Source: Azospirillaceae bacterium (GTDB taxonomy: Bacteria; Pseudomonadota; Alphaproteobacteria; Azospirillales; Azospirillaceae). Taken from it: DNA of 64,000 nt. The notes beneath the pieces were generated by a model. It saw only the letters and a list, made by a program, of their open reading frames with translations. It searched no databases and had not been told where the DNA came from. Shown one piece after another: positions 1 to 11,986 of the stretch; the stretch's first letter is position 1, and every line of letters begins with the position of its first letter. The stretch lies in assembly GCA_028283825.1 (NCBI GenBank), contig JAPWJW010000001.1, forward strand, positions 1,488,001 through 1,552,000, written 5' to 3'. The translations under genes were made by a program, and so were the position numbers.

Positions 1-1871
1 TAGAGGGCGTAGAGGTGGGAGACGTGGCGGTGGTGGATCTCCGGCGCCTGCATGTCCCAATCCTCCAGCCATTCCTGCAACTGGCCGGAGGACCCGATGC
101 GGTCGGGCGGCAGGCGGTCGCGGGCGGCCGTGACCTTGGCCCGGAAGTCGGCGTCGCGGCCCAGGATGTCGGCGGCCTTGAGGGTGCTGGTGAACAGGTC
201 GCGCAGGATCTGCCGATCCATGGCCGGGCCGGCGCACAGCGCGATGCCGCCGGGATGGGCGTTTTCCGGCGACAGCGACGGGTTGGTCACCAGCCAGTCG
301 CTGCCCGGCAGCACCATCAGCGTGTCCAGGAAGAACTGCGACGCCCCCTTCAGGATGGGATAGATGTCGGCCAGGAAGGCCTTGTCCCGGCCATAGTCGT
401 AATGGTCCCACAGGTGCCGGCACAGCCAGGCGCCGCCGGTGGGCCACAGCGCCCATTCCGGCCCGTCGGGCGGGGCGCTGGTGCGCCACAGGTCGGTGTT
501 GTTGTGCGTGACCCAGCCGCCCGCGCCATACATCTCCCGCGCCGTGCGGGCCCCTGTTTCCGACAGGTCCTTCAGCATGCCCACCAGGGGTTCCAGGCAT
601 TCACCCAGGTCCACCAGCTCCGCCGGCCAGTAGTTCATCTCGGTGTTGATGTTGATGGTCCACTTGCATTCCCAGGGCGGGTCGATCTGTTCGTTCCAGA
701 TGCCCTGCAAATTGGCCGGTTGGGTCCCGGGCCTGGAACTGCCGATCAGCAGGTAACGGCCATAGTTGAAATAAAGGGTGGCCAGCGCGGGCTCATCCTG
801 GGTGGCGTTGGCGCGCACGCGCTCATCCGTCGGCAGGCTTGCTGCGGGCGTGGTGCCCAAATCCAGCGCCACACGGCGGTACAGGCGCCGGTGTTCCGCC
901 ACATGGTCGTCGCGTAGGGCGCCATAGGTCTTGGCGGCGGCACGCGCCAGGGTGGCGGCCGTCAGCGCCGCCGGGTCGGCGCTGATGTCGTCGTAACGCT
1001 TATAACCGGTGGCGGCGGCGATCAGCACCACGGCCTCATCCGCGTGGCTGATGGTCACGCCGTCGCTGCCGGCCTGCACATGGCCGCCGGTGGCCAGCAC
1101 CTTCAGGCGCACGGCGAACTTCAGGCGGCCCTCCACGCCCGGCCGGCTGGGGCTGATGCCGGTCAGCAGCAGGCCGTTGTCCCCGTCCGGCACCAGGGTG
1201 GCGTTCTGCGGCGTCAACAGCGACAGGTTGGCGCTGACCAGCCCCCGCCGGTTGGTGGACAGGCGGGCGACGATCACCTGGTCGGTGGCACTGGCGAACA
1301 CCTCGCGCATATGCTCCGACCCCCAGGCCCCGCCGCCGGTGCTGAGGCGGGTGGTGGTGATGGCGGTGTCCAGGTCCAGGCGGCGGTGATAGTCGTGCAC
1401 CGTGTCCAGGCTCTGGAACAGCAGGACGGCGTCGCCCAGTGGCTGATAGGGCATCTGTTTCAGCGGTGTGGCCATCACCTTGGCCCGGGCCAACGCCTCC
1501 GCCTCGGCATAGCGGCCCTGGAAGATCAGGTCGCGCACCTGGGGCAGCGCATCGTGCGCCTCCGCGTTCACGTTGCTGTAGGGGCCGCCGGCGTGGAACG
1601 TGTCCTCGTTCAGTTGCAGGCGTTCCATCGACATGCCGCCGAACGCCATGGCGCCCAGCCGGCCGTTGCCCACGGGCAGCGCCTCCACCCACTGGGCCGC
1701 CGGTTGGCGGTACCACAGCGTGTGGGTGGGGTCGGGATCAGGCAGGGAGGGCAGGGGAAGGGCCGCCGGAGGATCCGCCGCCAGGACCTTGCCCGCCGTG
1801 CCCACGGCCAGGAAGGCCGCGGCACTGGACAGCAGGATGGCGCGGCGGGTGGGCCGGATGGGCGTGGACAT
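1..1871 (-). CDS. GH95 alpha-L-fucosidase, 3' end beyond the window
   Basis: Inverting alpha-L-fucosidase that removes terminal fucose, probably alpha-1,2-linked fucose on xyloglucan side chains, in the periplasm. The frame is open from the ATG at 1869-1871 to the window edge, giving about 623 residues; family members run to roughly 750-800, so the C-terminal part is missing. The leader has twin arginines (RPTRRAILL) and an Ala-rich hydrophobic stretch, so export is probably by the Tat system. The GH95 signature LPVGNGRLGAMAF lies near residue 63, followed by LQLNEDTFHAGGPYSNVN. NINTEMNYWPAE near residue 404 carries the conserved Asn pair of the active site. It is divergent from the GH3 gene. 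The family call is secure; the exact linkage is inferred from the neighbouring xyloglucan-type enzymes. Confidence 0.88.
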   Translation of the reverse strand, partial: MSTPIRPTRRAILLSSAAAFLAVGTAGKVLAADPPAALPLPSLPDPDPTHTLWYRQPAAQWVEALPVGNGRLGAMAFGGMSMERLQLNEDTFHAGGPYSNVNAEAHDALPQVRDLIFQGRYAEAEALARAKVMATPLKQMPYQPLGDAVLLFQSLDTVHDYHRRLDLDTAITTTRLSTGGGAWGSEHMREVFASATDQVIVARLSTNRRGLVSANLSLLTPQNATLVPDGDNGLLLTGISPSRPGVEGRLKFAVRLKVLATGGHVQAGSDGVTISHADEAVVLIAAATGYKRYDDISADPAALTAATLARAAAKTYGALRDDHVAEHRRLYRRVALDLGTTPAASLPTDERVRANATQDEPALATLYFNYGRYLLIGSSRPGTQPANLQGIWNEQIDPPWECKWTININTEMNYWPAELVDLGECLEPLVGMLKDLSETGARTAREMYGAGGWVTHNNTDLWRTSAPPDGPEWALWPTGGAWLCRHLWDHYDYGRDKAFLADIYPILKGASQFFLDTLMVLPGSDWLVTNPSLSPENAHPGGIALCAGPAMDRQILRDLFTSTLKAADILGRDADFRAKVTAARDRLPPDRIGSSGQLQEWLEDWDMQAPEIHHRHVSHLYAL

Positions 1872-2014
1872 GGGGGCGCCTTCCTTGATCAGGTCAAGTC
1901 TCGTTGATGGAAGACGGGCGGGCACCGCCTGGGCACACCGGATGCCTCTGCGGCATGCCGTCACGCTTCCTCCGTCCCGGTGGTCGCGGCCGCCGGTTTC
2001 AGGGGCGATCCTAA

Positions 2015-2076
2015 TGTGACCGGTATCAGGGGGCAAGCCGCCGTCGCTTGCGGCGAAGGCTTCGATGGCGTAATTA
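2015..2076 (+). promoter_or_regulatory. GH95/GH3 divergent control region: LacI-type site and GH3 promoter
   Basis: The gene-free stretch 1872-2227 contains a 14-bp imperfect palindrome, TGTGACCGGTATCA, at 2015-2028. It matches a site before GH35 (18113-18126) at 13 of 14 positions. A possible sigma-70 promoter for GH3 follows: TTGCGG at 2048-2053, a 17-bp spacer and TAATTA at 2071-2076, giving a leader of about 145 nt. No convincing promoter was found for the divergent GH95 gene. Confidence 0.55.
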
Positions 2077-2227
2077 TCCTATTAATCAAAACCACAAGAA
2101 CAACGCCACCATCCTGCCCAGCGCACCACACAGTGATCGAGGCCCGCCCCTTACGGCTTGGCGGCGTCCCCCGTATCCTGTGCCTTGGGCACCGATGCCA
2201 GCCGTCAGGGAACATGGGAAAGCGCGC

Positions 2228-4783
<2,556 letters not shown>

Positions 4784-4822
4784 CCCTTTCCATTCCAAGC
4801 AAATCCCAGGGAGGATGATCCA

Positions 4823-5593
4823 ATGAACAAACGCAGCAAGCACGCGGTGATGGCCGTGGCCCTGGCCCTCACCGGCCTGATGACCAGCCGCATCGCCCTG
4901 GCGGCCGATGAGCAGCCGCCCAGTGCCGAGCAGATCGCCAAGTGGCACCAGGAAGAGGAGGATCGTTTGCACAACGACCCGGCCTATCTGAACCGCTACG
5001 CCGCCGATAACGAGAAGCTGTTGGCCACGCCGGGCTCCGTCAAGGTGGTGTTCATGGGCGACAGCATCACCCAGCTGTGGGTGGAAAAGACGCCTGATTT
5101 CTTCAAGCCCGGCTGGGTGGGCCGTGGCATCAGCGGCCAGACCACGGCCCAGATGCTGATGCGTTTCCGCCAGGACGTCATCGACCTGCACCCCAAGGTC
5201 GTCCACATCATGGCCGGCACCAACGACTTGGCCCAGAATTTGGGGCCGGTCTCGCCGCAGCAGCTGAAGAACAACATCATGAGCATGGTGGAACTGGCGC
5301 AGGCCCATCACATCAAGGTGATCCTGGCCGGCATCCCCCCGGCGGTGGACTTCAAATGGCGCCCCGGCCTGGATCCGGCGCCCAAGATTGCCGCCCATAA
5401 CGCCTGGCTGAAGGACTACGCCGCCAAGGTCGGCGCCCTGTATGTCGACTACAAGGACAGCGTCGGTGACGACAAGGGCGACTTCAAGCCCGGCTTGGCC
5501 TCCGACGGCGTGCACCCGACGCCGGCGGGCTATGCCGCCCTGGACCCGCAGGCCGAGAAGGTGGTGGAAAAGGCGCTGGCCGAGGCGAAGTGA
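4823..5593 (+). CDS. secreted SGNH/GDSL esterase
   Basis: SGNH-family serine hydrolase, probably a carbohydrate O-acetylesterase. A Shine-Dalgarno GGGAGGA precedes the ATG. The 256 residues begin with a signal peptide ending near ALA-ADEQ. All four SGNH blocks are visible: GDSIT with Ser81, the Gly in GRGISGQTT (Gly102), GTND with Asn134, and DGVHPT with Asp228 and His231. It lies directly behind the GH3 gene and before a bidirectional terminator. Xyloglucan galactosyl residues are often O-acetylated, so removing acetyl groups before GH35 acts would fit; the substrate is inferred, not visible. Confidence 0.85.
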   Translation: MNKRSKHAVMAVALALTGLMTSRIALAADEQPPSAEQIAKWHQEEEDRLHNDPAYLNRYAADNEKLLATPGSVKVVFMGDSITQLWVEKTPDFFKPGWVGRGISGQTTAQMLMRFRQDVIDLHPKVVHIMAGTNDLAQNLGPVSPQQLKNNIMSMVELAQAHHIKVILAGIPPAVDFKWRPGLDPAPKIAAHNAWLKDYAAKVGALYVDYKDSVGDDKGDFKPGLASDGVHPTPAGYAALDPQAEKVVEKALAEAK

Positions 5594-5615
5594 TCGCCGG
5601 CTGGTTTTGAATGAC

Positions 5616-5650
5616 AAAGGCCTCGGGGTAGGTATTCCGGGGCCTTTTTC
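5616..5650. terminator. bidirectional terminator between the esterase and DUF418 genes
   Basis: AAAGGCCTCGG at 5616-5626 pairs with CCGGGGCCTTT at 5637-5647, with one G-T wobble, followed by a T run. On the other strand the stem also ends in a T run, so it can serve both convergent genes. Confidence 0.8.
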
Positions 5651-6877
5651 TTATGCCGCGTCCGCCAGCGCCGGCCGGGGGGCGTGGCGCAAGGGCAGGC
5701 CCAGGGTACGGAAGGTGGCGGCGCGCCACAGCCATTCCAGCGGGCCGTAGCGATAGTGGCGCAGCCACCAGTGCGCCAGGGCGCATTGCAGGGCGACGAA
5801 GACGATACCGGCGCTGACGCTGTAGAACGGCCCCATGAAACGGTAGAGCCCCAGGCCGAAGCCGTAGAACAGCGGCACGAAGACCAGGGCCTGGCTGACG
5901 TAGCACGTCAGGCTCATGCGCCCGAAGGAGGCCAGGGCGCGGATGGGCGCCAGGCCTTGCAGGCGGGGATACAGCAGGACGAAGCCGCTGGCCCAGATGG
6001 CCATTTGCGCCAGGCCGCAATAGGCCCCGGCCAGGCCCGCCACCTCGATGTGGGTGGTCATGGGCAGGCCGGCCCCATCCGCCAGGCGCTTCAGGGGATA
6101 GAACACGGTGAAGGCCAGGGCGCCGCCGGCCAGGACGCCTTGCAGCAGGCGGCGGTGCTGGTCGGGGCGTTCCAGCACGCGGTTGCGTCCCACTACCACG
6201 CCCACCAGGAACAGGCCCATCATCTGAAGATAACGCCCGGTCTCGAGGGTGAAGAAGGTGCGGGCCAGCAGGCCGTCCCACAGGTTGGCCTTCACCACGT
6301 CGATAAGGCCGCCATCGGCATAAATGGGGGTCAGGCGCTCATAGACCGACCAATGGAAGGGGAGGGGCGGCGGCGGCAGGCGCCCGCTCAGCAGGCCTTC
6401 CACCAGCCACAGGGTGGGCGGCTGGATCAGCAGCACCGCCGCCAGGACCAGCAGCGCCCGGTCGCCCATGCGATGCAGCAGCACCAGGGGGGCGCCCATC
6501 ACCGCCAGGATGCCCAGGATGTCGCCGCAATAGATCAGGCTGTGCACCCAGCCGATGGCGGCCAGCACGGCCAGGCGCCACAGGAAACGGGCGTTCGGGT
6601 TGCCGCCCTTGCGCGACCAGCTGTCCAGGATCAGGGAAAAGCTGATGCCGAACATCAGGGCGAAGATGCCGTAGGCCTTGCCGCCGAACAGGAAAAAGGC
6701 GGTGTCGTTGGCGGCGCCGTCAAAGGGCTTCAGCCACGCTGGCGGATCGGTGGGCCCGCGCAGGAAATCGAAATGCTCGATGGTGTGCAGCAGGAACAGG
6801 CCCACCAACGCCGTTCCCCGCAGGGCGTCGATCACGGTGATGCGGTTGCCCGCCCCGGATCCGGATGATGTGGCCAT
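5651..6877 (-). CDS. DUF418 / YeiB-like multi-pass membrane protein
   Basis: Inner-membrane protein of 408 residues with about ten hydrophobic segments. The N-terminus (RITVIDALRGTALVGLFLLH) is typical of the acyltransferase-like/DUF418 family: a first helix with the DxLRG motif, followed by FGGKAYGIFALMFG. The C-terminal DUF418 part contains SFGRMSLTCYVSQAL. Relatives include heparan-alpha-glucosaminide N-acetyltransferase-like proteins, and a role in transmembrane acyl transfer is often proposed, but no substrate is known. It starts 38 nt after the first halogenase gene on the same strand, so it is probably the last gene of that receptor-halogenase unit. Confidence 0.8.
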   Translation of the reverse strand: MATSSGSGAGNRITVIDALRGTALVGLFLLHTIEHFDFLRGPTDPPAWLKPFDGAANDTAFFLFGGKAYGIFALMFGISFSLILDSWSRKGGNPNARFLWRLAVLAAIGWVHSLIYCGDILGILAVMGAPLVLLHRMGDRALLVLAAVLLIQPPTLWLVEGLLSGRLPPPPLPFHWSVYERLTPIYADGGLIDVVKANLWDGLLARTFFTLETGRYLQMMGLFLVGVVVGRNRVLERPDQHRRLLQGVLAGGALAFTVFYPLKRLADGAGLPMTTHIEVAGLAGAYCGLAQMAIWASGFVLLYPRLQGLAPIRALASFGRMSLTCYVSQALVFVPLFYGFGLGLYRFMGPFYSVSAGIVFVALQCALAHWWLRHYRYGPLEWLWRAATFRTLGLPLRHAPRPALADAA

Positions 6878-6915
6878 GAGGCGTCCCGTTGTTCCTGACC
6901 GTCAGCCGGTGGCCG

Positions 6916-8439
6916 TCATGCTGCCACCGGCCGGTCAGCCCGGCAATGGCGCTCGATGAAGGCGCGGTGGGTGGGCATGGCATCGGCCATACGGCGCACG
7001 GCCTCGCGGATGCGGGCCAGGCGGGCCTTGACCTCATCCTCCGGCAGCACGTCGGCGATGGGGTCGTAGGATCGCGGCGTCACCCCCTGGCCCAGGAAGA
7101 CGGCCAGCCAGCTGGGTTCCACGAACAGCTGGTCGTCGAAGCGGGCGATGCGCCCCCGCTCCCGGAACAGTTCGATCTTGTGGGCCAAGCTGTCGGGGAT
7201 GGACATGGTGCGGCAGTAGTTCCACAGCGGCGTGTCGTCCCGTTCCACCGCGTGATAGTGCAGGACCAGGAAGTCGCGGATCTGTTCGTATTCCAGGTTG
7301 GTCAGGCGGTTGTACTCATCCACCGCCGCCTGCTCATACCCAGCGCGGGGCAGCAGCGACAGCAGGCGGAACAGGCCGCTTTGCACCAGATGGATGCTGG
7401 TCGATTCCAGCGGCTCCATGAAGCCGGACGCCAGGCCCAGCGACACGCAGTTCTTGCTCCAGGACTGGCGGCGGCGACCTGCGGTGAAGCGCAGCAGGCG
7501 GGGATCGGCCTGGGGCTTGCCGTCCAGGTTGGCCAGCAGGGTGCTGGCCGCCTCATCATCGTTCAGGAAGTTGCTGCTGTAGACATAGCCGTTGCCGATG
7601 CGGTGCTGCAGCGGGATGCGCCATTGCCAGCCGGCCTCCCGCGCGGTGGAGCGGGTGTAGGGCGTGATCTCCTCGACCCCTTCGCAGGGTACGGCCAGGG
7701 CGCGGTCGCAGGGCAGCCAGCGCGACCATTCCTCGTAGGAGGTCTGCAGGGTCTGGCCGATCAGCAGGGCGCGGAAGCCGGAGCAGTCGATGAACAGGTC
7801 GCCGGCCACCCGCGTGCCGTTTTCCAGCAGCAGGTGGTCGATGAAGCCATCCTCGCCCCGCTGTTCCACGCGGATGATCTTGCCCTCCGTCCGCTTCACG
7901 CCGTGCCGTTCGGCATGCGCGCGCAGGTACTGGGCATAAAGGCCGGCGTCGAAATGATAGGCGTAGGAGACCAGGGGCGGCCGGGCGTCGGGCGCCGGGA
8001 TCTGGAATTTGCCCTTATAGGCGGCGACCGTGGCCGGGGAGTAATCCTCGATGGGCGTGGTGTCCCCCATGGCCCGCTGGCGCAGCCAGTAATGATGGAA
8101 GGACACGGCCTCGATGCCGTGGCCATGGGGCCCGAAGGGATGGAAATAACTGTGGTCCAGCCGCGTCCAGTTGCGGAATTCGATGCCCAGCTTGAAGGTC
8201 GCCTGGGTCTGGCGGATGAAGTCCACCTCGTCGATGCCCAGCATGTGGTTCAGGAACTGGATGGGGGGGATGGTGGCCTCACCCACGCCGACGGTACCGA
8301 TCTCGGCCGATTCCACCAGCTCGACACTGCCGTAGCGGCCTTTCAGCACGCGGCCCAGGACGGCCGCCGCCATCCAGCCGGCGGTGCCGCCACCCACGAT
8401 CACGATCTTGCGCGCGCCGTTCGCCGCATCGGTCATCAT
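6916..8439 (-). CDS. flavin-dependent tryptophan-halogenase family protein (halogenase 1)
   Basis: FAD-dependent halogenase-family enzyme of 507 residues. I chose the ATG at 8437-8439 because GGGGAG precedes it and the dinucleotide-binding motif GGGTAGW then falls at residues 16-22. The family's Lys, which forms the haloamine in PrnA/RebH, is present in [11 protein letters not shown] (Lys83). The WxWxIP signature is intact as WQWRIP, and the active-site Glu region EPLESTSI is present. It lies downstream of TonB receptor 1 behind a probable terminator and upstream of DUF418. Relatives beside TonB receptors are common in Caulobacter- and Xanthomonas-like bacteria. They halogenate indoles in vitro at best, and their natural substrate is unknown. 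Family secure, function open. Confidence 0.88.
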   Translation of the reverse strand: MMTDAANGARKIVIVGGGTAGWMAAAVLGRVLKGRYGSVELVESAEIGTVGVGEATIPPIQFLNHMLGIDEVDFIRQTQATFKLGIEFRNWTRLDHSYFHPFGPHGHGIEAVSFHHYWLRQRAMGDTTPIEDYSPATVAAYKGKFQIPAPDARPPLVSYAYHFDAGLYAQYLRAHAERHGVKRTEGKIIRVEQRGEDGFIDHLLLENGTRVAGDLFIDCSGFRALLIGQTLQTSYEEWSRWLPCDRALAVPCEGVEEITPYTRSTAREAGWQWRIPLQHRIGNGYVYSSNFLNDDEAASTLLANLDGKPQADPRLLRFTAGRRRQSWSKNCVSLGLASGFMEPLESTSIHLVQSGLFRLLSLLPRAGYEQAAVDEYNRLTNLEYEQIRDFLVLHYHAVERDDTPLWNYCRTMSIPDSLAHKIELFRERGRIARFDDQLFVEPSWLAVFLGQGVTPRSYDPIADVLPEDEVKARLARIREAVRRMADAMPTHRAFIERHCRADRPVAA

Positions 8440-8570
8440 GCCGTCTCCCCTGATTGGCGGTCTGCGCCGCTTTGATGAGCGCACTGTAGTTGAACAAAAG
8501 GCGGCGGAACATGGGCATCCGCCGGTTTCCCGGACGGGCCCCCTGCGCCAGCCGCCATGAAGTTTCGCCA

Positions 8571-8620
8571 AGAGAAAACCCGAAGGGGCCGCCCATCCGG
8601 TGAAGATGGGATGGGCGGCT
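8571..8620 (-). terminator. probable terminator/attenuator between TonB receptor 1 and halogenase 1
   Basis: On the minus strand, GCCGCCCATCC (8609-8619) pairs with GGATGGGCGGC (8588-8598), followed by CCTTCGGGTTTTCTC. A strong stem then a T-rich tract just inside a same-strand gene pair suggests less halogenase than receptor transcript. Confidence 0.65.
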
Positions 8621-8644
8621 GGCCCGCGGGGTACTGACCTGACC

Positions 8645-11569
8645 TTAGAAACTGCCGCGGACGACGAAGGCGTAGCGCCGGTCGGCATCGACCCAGTTGT
8701 GGAAGGTCAGGTGTCCGGGATAACCCACCAGGATACGGGTCTGGGAGTCGGTGAGGTTGGCCGCTTCCACGCCCACCTTCAGGTACTTGTTGACGGTGTA
8801 GAAGGCGGAGGCGTCCAACTGGCCGTAGTCGTCGGCCCAGGCCGGGATGTTGATGTTGGCCGCCGACGTGGTCAGCAGGTAGCGCTGACGCCAGTTGTAG
8901 GCCAGGCGCACCTCCACCGGGCCGTACTGGTAGATGCCGGCCAGGTTGTAGCTCCACTTCGACATGCCTTCCAACGGCATGCTGACGTTGGTCAGGTTGA
9001 CGTTGCTGACCTGGGTGCTGTCGTAGGGATTGGCTGCGGCGTTGCGCGCGCCCTCACTCTGCACGAAGGTCACGTTGCCCTGGAAGCCCAGGCCGCTCAG
9101 CAGGCCGGGCAGGAAGTCGTAGAACTGGGTGTAGTCGAACTCGAAGCCGCGGATGTTGCCCTGGCCGGCGTTATAGGGCTGCGACACCAGGACCGGACGG
9201 GTCACGCCGTTGTTGGTGAAGTTCACGTAGGCCGGCGACGTGGTGATGAAGTTGAACACGTCCTTGTTGAACAGGGCGGCGGTGATGCTGCCCGTCGGCG
9301 CGAAGTACCATTCGATGGACGTGTCGAACTGGTTGGACTGCATGGGCTTCAGGTTCGGGTTACCGGCGGCGCCCGTGAACTGATAGACGCAGTTGCCGGT
9401 GGTGGCCGCACCGGCGGACACGCAGGTCGAGCCATTGAGCGTGCCCAGCGTGCCGCCGATGTTGATCGACGGCTGCAACTGCGAGAAGTCGGGCCGCACG
9501 ATGGACTGGGCGAAGGCGAAGCGCCACTGCAGTTCGTCCGTGAGCTTCAGGCGCAGGTTAACGCTGGGCAGCACGTCGGTGTAGTTGCGGCCGCCGCTGA
9601 CGACCGTGCGGGCGCCGTTGAGGTAGGCCAGGTCCTGCGGATCATCCGTCAGGCCGGTCGGCATGACGAAGTTACCGCTGCCCAGGCCCTTGGCGTCGGT
9701 GTTGACGATGCGGACGCCGAAGTTGCCGTCCAGCGTCTTGTTGCCGCCGAAGAAGGGCACGTCATGCTCGAACCGCAGCAGGCCATAGCCGGCCGTGGTC
9801 TCTTCGGTCTGGGTGTTGATGCCCGCACCACCGCCGTTGAAGCTGGAATAGTCGCCGTTGAACGGCGTCCAACCGCTGCCCAGGCTGTAGGTCGCCAGGT
9901 TTTGGACGGCCTGTGCGAAGCCCTGGTAATAGGCCTTGGTCGATGTGGCGTTGGGGATGATGAAGTTGGTGGGGACGCTGACGCCGCCGCGGTAGAAGTC
10001 CGACAGGTTCCACACGCTGGTGGTCGCGGCACCCGGCTGGCTGGTGGCGAGCGTCTGGAAGTTGCTGCCCCAGGTCTGGACGACCCCGCCCCAGTTATAA
10101 TTGGTTTCGCGCGTGATCGACTTGCGTTCCGTGTGACGCACACCCAGGCGGAAGGACTTCAGCCAGTCATTGTCGTCGAAGGTGTACTCGGCGTCGGCAC
10201 GCTCCGCCCACTCATGCGCCTCGTTGTTGTTATGATAGTCCATCGCCGCGTTGTAATAATAATTCGCGGGATTGGTGATGAACGCGCTGTTCGCCGGAAT
10301 GTTGATGGTCGGCAGGTTGGCGCCGTTCAGGGTCAGCGTGGCCGCCGGGATGGGGCTGGTCAGCGCCTCGAACATCGTGAAGTCCAGCTGCTTGCTGGTG
10401 GCGTCGATGTACTGCACATCGCCGCTGAACGTCCAATTCTTGGTCGGCGTCCACTTCATGTGCAGCGAGTAGTCGGACGTGACCGAATTCTTGATATCGT
10501 ACCGGCTGTCGATGACGTCGGGGTTGTTGGTCGTGCCGCCCGCCGTATCGGCGATGGTGCCGGAGATGAAGTTGCCGTCGGCATCGTACTTGAAGCTGGT
10601 GCCGGCCGCCGGGCCGTTGGCGGTGCCGGAGTCCAGGCCGATGGCGTTCTCCAGCGACTCTTCCGTCGATTCAGAACGGATGTACTGGGCCGTGAACTCC
10701 AGATCCTTGTTGGGACGCCACTGCAGCGCGCCGACCACGCCCTTGCGCTCGCGCTGGAATTCCAGGCTGCGATAGCCGAAGCCGGTGGGGACCTGGACGG
10801 TCTGGCCGGGCACCAGGTCGGTGCGGGTCTGGAAGGGGTTGACGGACACGGTGTCCGTGCGGCTGGAGAACATGCCGTCGGCAACGTCGAGTAGCACACC
10901 CACTTCGCCGATGCCGGTGTCCCAACGGTCGCTGTACAGCGCCGAGCCCGACATCTTCCCCTTTTTGACCAGGTCGCCGTAACTGTAGTCGGCGGAATAA
11001 GCAATGATGCGATCTTCGCTGTCGAAGGGCAGGCGGGTGCGCAGGTTGATGGTGCCGCCCAGGCCGCCTTCGATCAGGTCGGCCGAGGGGTTCTTGTACA
11101 CGTCCACGCCGGCCATCATTTCCGACGGCACGTCGGCAAAGCTCAGCGTGCGGCCGGACTTGGCGGAGAAGCTGTCGCGACCGTTGAATTCACCGCGCAC
11201 CCAGCTGATGCCGCGGACCTGGACGCCGTCGCCTTCGACCGAGATGCGGTCGGCGTCGCGTGGGTCGGGGGTGCGCTGGATGGTGATGCCGGAGATGCGC
11301 TGCAGGGCTTCCGTCACGCTGCGGTCGGGCAGGGCGCCGATGTCGGTCGCCGTGATGGAATCCACGATCTGTTCGGAGTTCTGCTTGATGGCCTGCGAGC
11401 TTTGGATGCTTTTGCGCAGGCCGGTGACGACGATCTCTTGCAAGTCCTCGTCGGCAGGGGCGGCGGTGGTTTGTGCATGTGCGAAGGTGGCGGCCGACAA
11501 GGCGCCCATCGACAGCACCGAAGCACTGGCCAAAACGAAGTTACGATACGGGTTTTTTGAGCGACTCAT
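8645..11569 (-). CDS. TonB-dependent receptor 1, Caulobacter type
   Basis: Outer-membrane receptor of 974 residues for active uptake of large substrates, energised by TonB-ExbBD. It has a signal peptide ending at FAHAQT, a TonB-box-like [10 protein letters not shown] near residue 41, a plug domain ([16 protein letters not shown], then [15 protein letters not shown] and [15 protein letters not shown]), and a 22-strand barrel ending in the aromatic [11 protein letters not shown]. The plug has the extra acidic/[13 protein letters not shown] segment typical of the Caulobacter-type subfamily. Its promoter carries a LacI-type operator. Within a xyloglucan-type enzyme locus, an oligosaccharide substrate is likely. 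It is a paralogue of the second receptor, with the same gene order behind it. Confidence 0.93.
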   Translation of the reverse strand: MSRSKNPYRNFVLASASVLSMGALSAATFAHAQTTAAPADEDLQEIVVTGLRKSIQSSQAIKQNSEQIVDSITATDIGALPDRSVTEALQRISGITIQRTPDPRDADRISVEGDGVQVRGISWVRGEFNGRDSFSAKSGRTLSFADVPSEMMAGVDVYKNPSADLIEGGLGGTINLRTRLPFDSEDRIIAYSADYSYGDLVKKGKMSGSALYSDRWDTGIGEVGVLLDVADGMFSSRTDTVSVNPFQTRTDLVPGQTVQVPTGFGYRSLEFQRERKGVVGALQWRPNKDLEFTAQYIRSESTEESLENAIGLDSGTANGPAAGTSFKYDADGNFISGTIADTAGGTTNNPDVIDSRYDIKNSVTSDYSLHMKWTPTKNWTFSGDVQYIDATSKQLDFTMFEALTSPIPAATLTLNGANLPTINIPANSAFITNPANYYYNAAMDYHNNNEAHEWAERADAEYTFDDNDWLKSFRLGVRHTERKSITRETNYNWGGVVQTWGSNFQTLATSQPGAATTSVWNLSDFYRGGVSVPTNFIIPNATSTKAYYQGFAQAVQNLATYSLGSGWTPFNGDYSSFNGGGAGINTQTEETTAGYGLLRFEHDVPFFGGNKTLDGNFGVRIVNTDAKGLGSGNFVMPTGLTDDPQDLAYLNGARTVVSGGRNYTDVLPSVNLRLKLTDELQWRFAFAQSIVRPDFSQLQPSINIGGTLGTLNGSTCVSAGAATTGNCVYQFTGAAGNPNLKPMQSNQFDTSIEWYFAPTGSITAALFNKDVFNFITTSPAYVNFTNNGVTRPVLVSQPYNAGQGNIRGFEFDYTQFYDFLPGLLSGLGFQGNVTFVQSEGARNAAANPYDSTQVSNVNLTNVSMPLEGMSKWSYNLAGIYQYGPVEVRLAYNWRQRYLLTTSAANINIPAWADDYGQLDASAFYTVNKYLKVGVEAANLTDSQTRILVGYPGHLTFHNWVDADRRYAFVVRGSF

Positions 11570-11665
11570 CGCGTTTCCCTTCCCTGAATTATATTATTCC
11601 GCGCTATGCGCACGGCTGTTTTTGACAAGGGGACACATTGCCGCGTCATCCCTTGGTCATATAAA

Positions 11666-11716
11666 TCCATATGGCAGTTTTTGCGGAGTTGCAACCAAAG
11701 AATGTTAGCGCTCACA
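11666..11716 (-). promoter_or_regulatory. TonB receptor 1 promoter with LacI-type operator
   Basis: On the minus strand, -35 TTGCAA (11689-11694), a 17-bp spacer and -10 TATGGA (11666-11671) precede a leader of about 90 nt. The operator TGTTAGCGCTCACA (plus-strand reading) lies at 11703-11716, 8 bp upstream of the -35. It differs from a perfect palindrome TGTTAGCGCTAACA at one position. The same arrangement recurs before TonB receptor 2. Confidence 0.65.
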
Positions 11717-11928
11717 TCAAAAATGCATGCAATCTTTCATCCAATGTTAAGGAATTGGGCGCGGCCAAAAATGCCCAGGCGTTTCAGCAACTAAGGGATG
11801 TTGCCGCAACGCGCTGTCGGTCAATGTGCCGGGGGATTGGCAATCGCCTCTGGGGCGATGGCGCGCGCAAGGGCGCCCGTCCGCGGCGGCGGCGGGGGCA
11901 GCGCGCTGAATCCGCACAAACACCGACG

Positions 11929-11952
11929 CCGGCTGCACGCTTGTGCAGCCGG
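11929..11952 (-). terminator. stem-loop behind halogenase 2
   Basis: Perfect 10-bp stem CCGGCTGCAC / GTGCAGCCGG with a 4-nt loop, 35-60 nt beyond the halogenase 2 stop codon. The following minus-strand sequence has only short T runs, so it may be a weak terminator or an RNA-end stabiliser. Confidence 0.5.
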
Positions 11953-11986
11953 TCGCCTGTCAGCGAAGGATGAAACGGGGGAGAGT

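Larger units (their letters stand above)
11570..11986. other. intergenic region between TonB receptor 1 and halogenase 2
   Basis: This 417-base gap holds the receptor 1 leader and promoter on the right side of the receptor (11570-11716) and a stem-loop behind halogenase 2 (11929-11952). I see no supportable gene between them. The part around 11690-11770 is noticeably AT-richer than the flanks. Confidence 0.6.

Noticed and set aside
8600-10894. 764-residue plus-strand open frame opposite TonB receptor 1
   Set aside because: Low-complexity Val/Gly/Arg/Gln composition, no start signal and full overlap with a convincing receptor gene.
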